Shown here: piece by piece, positions 6,320-7,417 of the stretch
Layout of the letters: every line of letters starts with the position of its first letter
Position numbering within the stretch: position 1 is the first letter of the stretch
From: Candidatus Gastranaerophilales bacterium
Lineage (GTDB): Bacteria; Cyanobacteriota; Vampirovibrionia; Gastranaerophilales; Gastranaerophilaceae
Direction of reading: 5' to 3'
DNA length: 7,417 nt
Assembly (NCBI GenBank): GCA_023662705.1
Contig: JAMPIM010000063.1
Span: 1 to 7,417, forward strand
Translations under genes and position numbers: made by a program
The notes under the pieces: generated by a model
What the model saw: the letters and a program-made list of their open reading frames with translations, nothing else
Database searches by the model: none
What the model was told of the DNA's origin: nothing

Positions 6320-6451
6320 TATGGAGGATGAGTTCCACTCCCTCTATTGGCTTTTTAATTTTTTCTTACTGGTTTTAACCTTCTACGCAAAACGTGACAT
6401 TTAGTCACCTTTTGCTGCTCGCCAACAGAGTCCTTGCCACATCGATATGAT
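6320..6451 (-). ncRNA. Candidate structured RNA upstream of tRNA-Leu, class unknown
   Basis: Read on the - strand, this stretch folds by hand into three helices. P1 is TGTGG and AGGA (6441-6437, 6434-6431; CA bulged) with TCCT and CCATA (6328-6320). P2 is CTCTGTTGGC (6430-6421) with GCCAATAGAG (6351-6342). Inside P2, P3 is a 29-base hairpin (6415-6387) of 11 bp with one G-G mismatch and a TAAAT loop. The 3' side between P2 and P1 holds a mini-hairpin GAG-TGGAA-CTC (6340-6330; alternatively the GAGG/CCTC flanks extend it, excluding part of P1 and P2). One pair in P1 and one in P2 are G-U on this strand and A-C on the other, which supports the - strand. The candidate promoter at 6486-6458 would start transcription about 10 bases before P1. 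No terminator follows; the RNA may be released by processing before the tRNA. It matches no RNA class that I recognise. No protein gene lies in 6278-6589. Confidence 0.45.
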
Positions 6452-6457
6452 AAATTT

Positions 6458-6486
6458 ATCCTAACACAAAAATATTTTTGTTACAA
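6458..6486 (-). promoter_or_regulatory. Candidate promoter for the structured RNA and tRNA-Leu
   Basis: On the - strand TTGTAA (6486-6481) and TAGGAT (6463-6458) are 17 bases apart, matching consensus at four positions in each hexamer. The predicted start is near 6451, just before the first helix of the candidate RNA, and transcription would run on into tRNA-Leu. The -10 is imperfect, so this is a moderate call. Confidence 0.45.
6466..6481. promoter_or_regulatory. Perfect 16-base AT-rich palindrome, possible operator
   Basis: ACAAAAATATTTTTGT reads identically on both strands. It fills the spacer between the -35 and -10 hexamers of the - strand candidate promoter and ends 18 bases before the -35 of the + strand promoter, a classical place for a repressor site. 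AT-rich DNA makes such palindromes by chance more often, so function is not established. Confidence 0.3.
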
Positions 6487-6499
6487 TTATTAATTTTTA

Positions 6500-6528
6500 T
6501 TGACACAAAAAATCTTCTGATAGACAAT
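6500..6528 (+). promoter_or_regulatory. Promoter of the unknown gene-dut unit
   Basis: A perfect TTGACA (6500-6505) is followed after 17 bases by GACAAT (6523-6528), which keeps four of six -10 positions. The predicted start is near 6535, giving a leader of about 55 bases that contains the palindrome at 6550-6569. It stands back to back with the - strand candidate promoter (6486-6458). Confidence 0.6.
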
Positions 6529-6549
6529 AAAAGTTGTGAAAGTCGTGTA

Positions 6550-6569
6550 TTAAGGTAAGTTTACCTCAA
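6550..6569. promoter_or_regulatory. Palindromic operator-like site in the leader of the unknown gene-dut unit
   Basis: The two half-sites TTAAGGTAA and TTACCTCAA flank a central GT. Sixteen of twenty positions are symmetric, with the core AGGTAA/TTACCT perfect. It lies about 15 bases downstream of the predicted transcript start and before the ribosome-binding site, where a bound repressor would block transcription or a 6-bp RNA hairpin could form. The core loosely recalls DtxR-family metalloregulator boxes, but the regulator is unknown. Confidence 0.4.
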
Positions 6570-6589
6570 TTTATAAAAAGGCGGTTTTA

Positions 6590-6832
6590 ATGAAAGTATC
6601 AGCTATATCACAAAATCCTGCTGAAGGTATGAATGCAAGACGCAATTTGTTTATTCGTTTCAGTAACAGTTTTATGTCAACACCAAGTGGTGAAAACCCT
6701 GTTGAAAAAGCAGCTATGTCAAATCCTATTGAGCAACCTGAAAAACCTGCAAAAATGGGTATCGAAAACTTACAGGAATTCACTATCTTCCCTAAAGAAG
6801 TTGTTGACGGCAAAACTATTATTACTGCATAA
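6590..6832 (+). CDS. Hypothetical protein (80 aa), unknown function
   Basis: I do not recognise this protein. It is 80 residues long, hydrophilic and cysteine-free, with no signal peptide or membrane segment. It begins MKVSAISQNPAEGMNARRNL. The middle is rich in Pro, Glu, Lys and Asn (about 31-58), suggesting disorder, and the end is more ordered (ENLQEFTIFPKEVVDGKTI). Evidence that it is real: a good promoter and AAGG (6578-6581) 8 bases before the ATG, and dUTPase following 24 bases after its stop on the same strand with no terminator between them. A frame on the opposite strand over the same bases has no such signals. Codon use resembles that of dut. Being co-transcribed with dut does not in itself define a role; it could be a regulator or partner of Dut, or simply share its promoter. 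Confidence 0.65.
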   Translation: MKVSAISQNPAEGMNARRNLFIRFSNSFMSTPSGENPVEKAAMSNPIEQPEKPAKMGIENLQEFTIFPKEVVDGKTIITA

Positions 6833-6856
6833 GGATTATTATAAGAGAGGATAAGT

Positions 6857-7294
6857 ATGATTTTAAAGATTTTTAGAATGGAACATAATAAATTCGTTCC
6901 TGAATACAAAACCGAAGGTGCAGCCGGCATGGATTTATGTGCTGCGATTGAAGAAGGGATTACACTTCAACCACTAGAGAGAAAGCTTATTCCTACAGGT
7001 TTAAAAATCGAACTTGAACACGGCTATGAAGCTCAAATCAGACCACGTTCAGGACTTTCTATTAAACACGGTATCAGTCTTATTAATTGTGTGGGTACTG
7101 TTGATGAAGATTACAGAGGCGAAGTTTGTGTTCCTGTAGTTAATCTTTCAAATGAAGCATATACAATTCAACCTGATGAAAGAATTGCGCAAATGGTTAT
7201 TGCTCGTGTTGAACAGGCTGAAATTAAAGTGGTGACAGAACTTTCGGAAACTTCTCGCGGTGAAGGCGGATTTGGTTCTACGGGAAAAGTATAA
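6857..7294 (+). CDS. dut: Deoxyuridine 5'-triphosphate nucleotidohydrolase (dUTPase)
   Basis: A 145-residue enzyme that hydrolyses dUTP to dUMP and pyrophosphate, keeping uracil out of DNA and supplying dUMP for thymidylate synthesis. It belongs to the homotrimeric all-beta family and shows all five conserved motifs in order: I GAAGMDLCA (21-29), II RPRSGLSIK (62-70), III GTVDEDYRGEV (80-90) with the catalytic Asp83 and the base-stacking Tyr86, IV PDERIAQMVI (106-115) and V SRGEGGFGSTG (133-143), the mobile C-terminal arm that closes on the active site. The length is normal and nothing is missing, so it should be active. The ATG at 6857 follows AAGAGAGG (6843-6850) by 6 bases. It is the second gene of a unit that starts at the 6500-6528 promoter. 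The next promoter begins 6 bases after its stop, and no terminator is seen. Confidence 0.97.
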   Translation: MILKIFRMEHNKFVPEYKTEGAAGMDLCAAIEEGITLQPLERKLIPTGLKIELEHGYEAQIRPRSGLSIKHGISLINCVGTVDEDYRGEVCVPVVNLSNEAYTIQPDERIAQMVIARVEQAEIKVVTELSETSRGEGGFGSTGKV

Positions 7295-7299
7295 AATAC

Positions 7300-7328
7300 T
7301 TGACGTTCAGGGCAAAAACGTATAGAAT
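7300..7328 (+). promoter_or_regulatory. Promoter of the gene running off the right edge
   Basis: TTGACG (7300-7305) and TAGAAT (7323-7328) are 17 bases apart, each one mismatch from consensus. The predicted start is near 7335. Its -35 begins 6 bases after the dUTPase stop codon. Confidence 0.7.
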
Positions 7329-7334
7329 GATTAG

Positions 7335-7358
7335 ATAGCATGCTCGATTGCCTGCTAT
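7335..7358 (+). repeat. Inverted repeat at the 5' end of the last gene's leader
   Basis: ATAGCA (7335-7340) pairs with TGCTAT (7353-7358). After one T-C mismatch, two inner G-C pairs close a TCGATT loop. The hairpin would begin at or within a base or two of the predicted transcript start, where a 5' stem can protect an mRNA from decay; it also overlaps the position expected for an operator. No T run follows, so it is not a terminator. Confidence 0.35.
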
Positions 7359-7386
7359 GGTTATTAATTATTTAGGAGAACACGTG

Positions 7387-7417
7387 ATGTACCAAGACGA
7401 AAAGCTTATTTGTGAAG
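7387..7417 (+). CDS. Probable small zinc-ribbon protein, only first 10 codons in window
   Basis: An ATG at 7387 with AGGAG (7374-7378) 8 bases upstream opens a frame reading MYQDEKLICE before the window ends. A GTG immediately before it (7384) is a less well placed start. The opening resembles small probable zinc-ribbon proteins that begin with MYQDK-like residues followed by a Cys-x-x-Cys pair. Here only the first Cys (residue 9) can be seen, so the identification is tentative. The gene has its own promoter (7300-7328). Confidence 0.5.
   Translation, partial: MYQDEKLICE

Noticed and set aside
6320..6345. GAGTGGAAC on the - strand, considered as a T-box antiterminator or part of a tRNA-sensing leader.
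   Set aside because: The conserved TGGNACCGCG core is absent (TGGAACTC here), and no terminator or aminoacyl-tRNA-related gene follows.
6321..6404. A 27-codon + strand frame, MEDEFHSLYWLFNFF... with a hydrophobic middle and a basic end, resembling a tiny membrane protein.
   Set aside because: No ribosome-binding site precedes the ATG. The T-rich strand makes Phe/Leu-rich frames by chance, and the bases are better explained as the antisense of the candidate structured RNA.
6141..6404. Open frames on both strands across the tRNA-Leu region.
   Set aside because: They run through a complete tRNA gene, lack ribosome-binding sites and show no family resemblance.
6387..6415. The 29-base hairpin, considered as a Rho-independent terminator or a recombination core site.
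   Set aside because: No T run follows on either strand, and no integrase, flanking direct repeats or dif-like pattern is present.
6571..6930. A - strand frame of 119 codons covering the unknown gene and the start of dut.
   Set aside because: It overlaps the certain dUTPase gene and lacks a promoter and ribosome-binding site; the + strand signals are much better.
1..7417. CRISPR arrays, insertion sequences, prophage or toxin-antitoxin genes.
   Set aside because: No regularly spaced repeats, transposase motifs, terminal inverted repeats or phage genes were found; apart from 6278-6589 the window is ordinary core-type gene content.

Overview
The window is AT-rich, gene-dense bacterial DNA. An outer-membrane assembly protein of the LptD/OstA type, a periplasmic EnvC-like peptidase and a tRNA gene without an encoded CCA point to a low-GC, Gram-negative (diderm) organism. 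The protein set, the short unknown gene before dut and the very short last gene are reminiscent of gut Gastranaerophilales (Vampirovibrionia/Melainabacteria, the non-photosynthetic relatives of Cyanobacteria). That assignment is from memory of the lineage and is not proven here.

Layout. (1) 1-806, + strand: spermidine synthase, cut at its N-terminus, ending in a hairpin terminator (811-832) that serves both strands. (2) 831-4840, - strand: a four-gene operon read from a good sigma-70-type promoter at 4890-4862. The order is a 37-residue membrane protein, an EnvC/PcsB-like M23 peptidase (GTG start), an LptD-like outer-membrane protein (TTG start) and a class II aldolase (1-base overlap). The four genes are tightly coupled: 2-base gap, 10-base gap, 1-base overlap. 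The first three concern the envelope and the last is a small-molecule enzyme. (3) 4936-5508, + strand: DNA-3-methyladenine glycosylase I, convergent with the next gene 4 bases away and with no visible terminator between them. (4) 5513-6277, - strand: a membrane protein with a bacterial PH domain lying directly downstream of tRNA-Leu(GAG). (5) 6278-6589: about 310 bases without a protein gene but not empty. It holds two back-to-back promoters, several palindromes and, on the - strand, a region that folds by hand into a multi-helix RNA of about 120-130 nt ending about 43 bases before the tRNA. (6) 6590-7294, + strand: an unknown 80-residue protein and dUTPase in one transcription unit. (7) 7300-7417: a new promoter and the first ten codons of a probable small zinc-ribbon protein.

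How the parts relate. The - strand operon looks like an envelope-maintenance unit, with peptidoglycan cleavage and lipopolysaccharide insertion made from one transcript. Its trailing aldolase may do sugar-phosphate chemistry, or may salvage the methylthioadenosine that spermidine synthase produces. Tag and Dut both keep DNA free of abnormal bases but sit in separate units. The most unusual part is 6320-6486, where a candidate promoter, a structured RNA and tRNA-Leu line up on the - strand. Both imperfect pairs in its two long-range helices are G-U when read on the - strand and A-C when read on the + strand, which favours an RNA made from the - strand.
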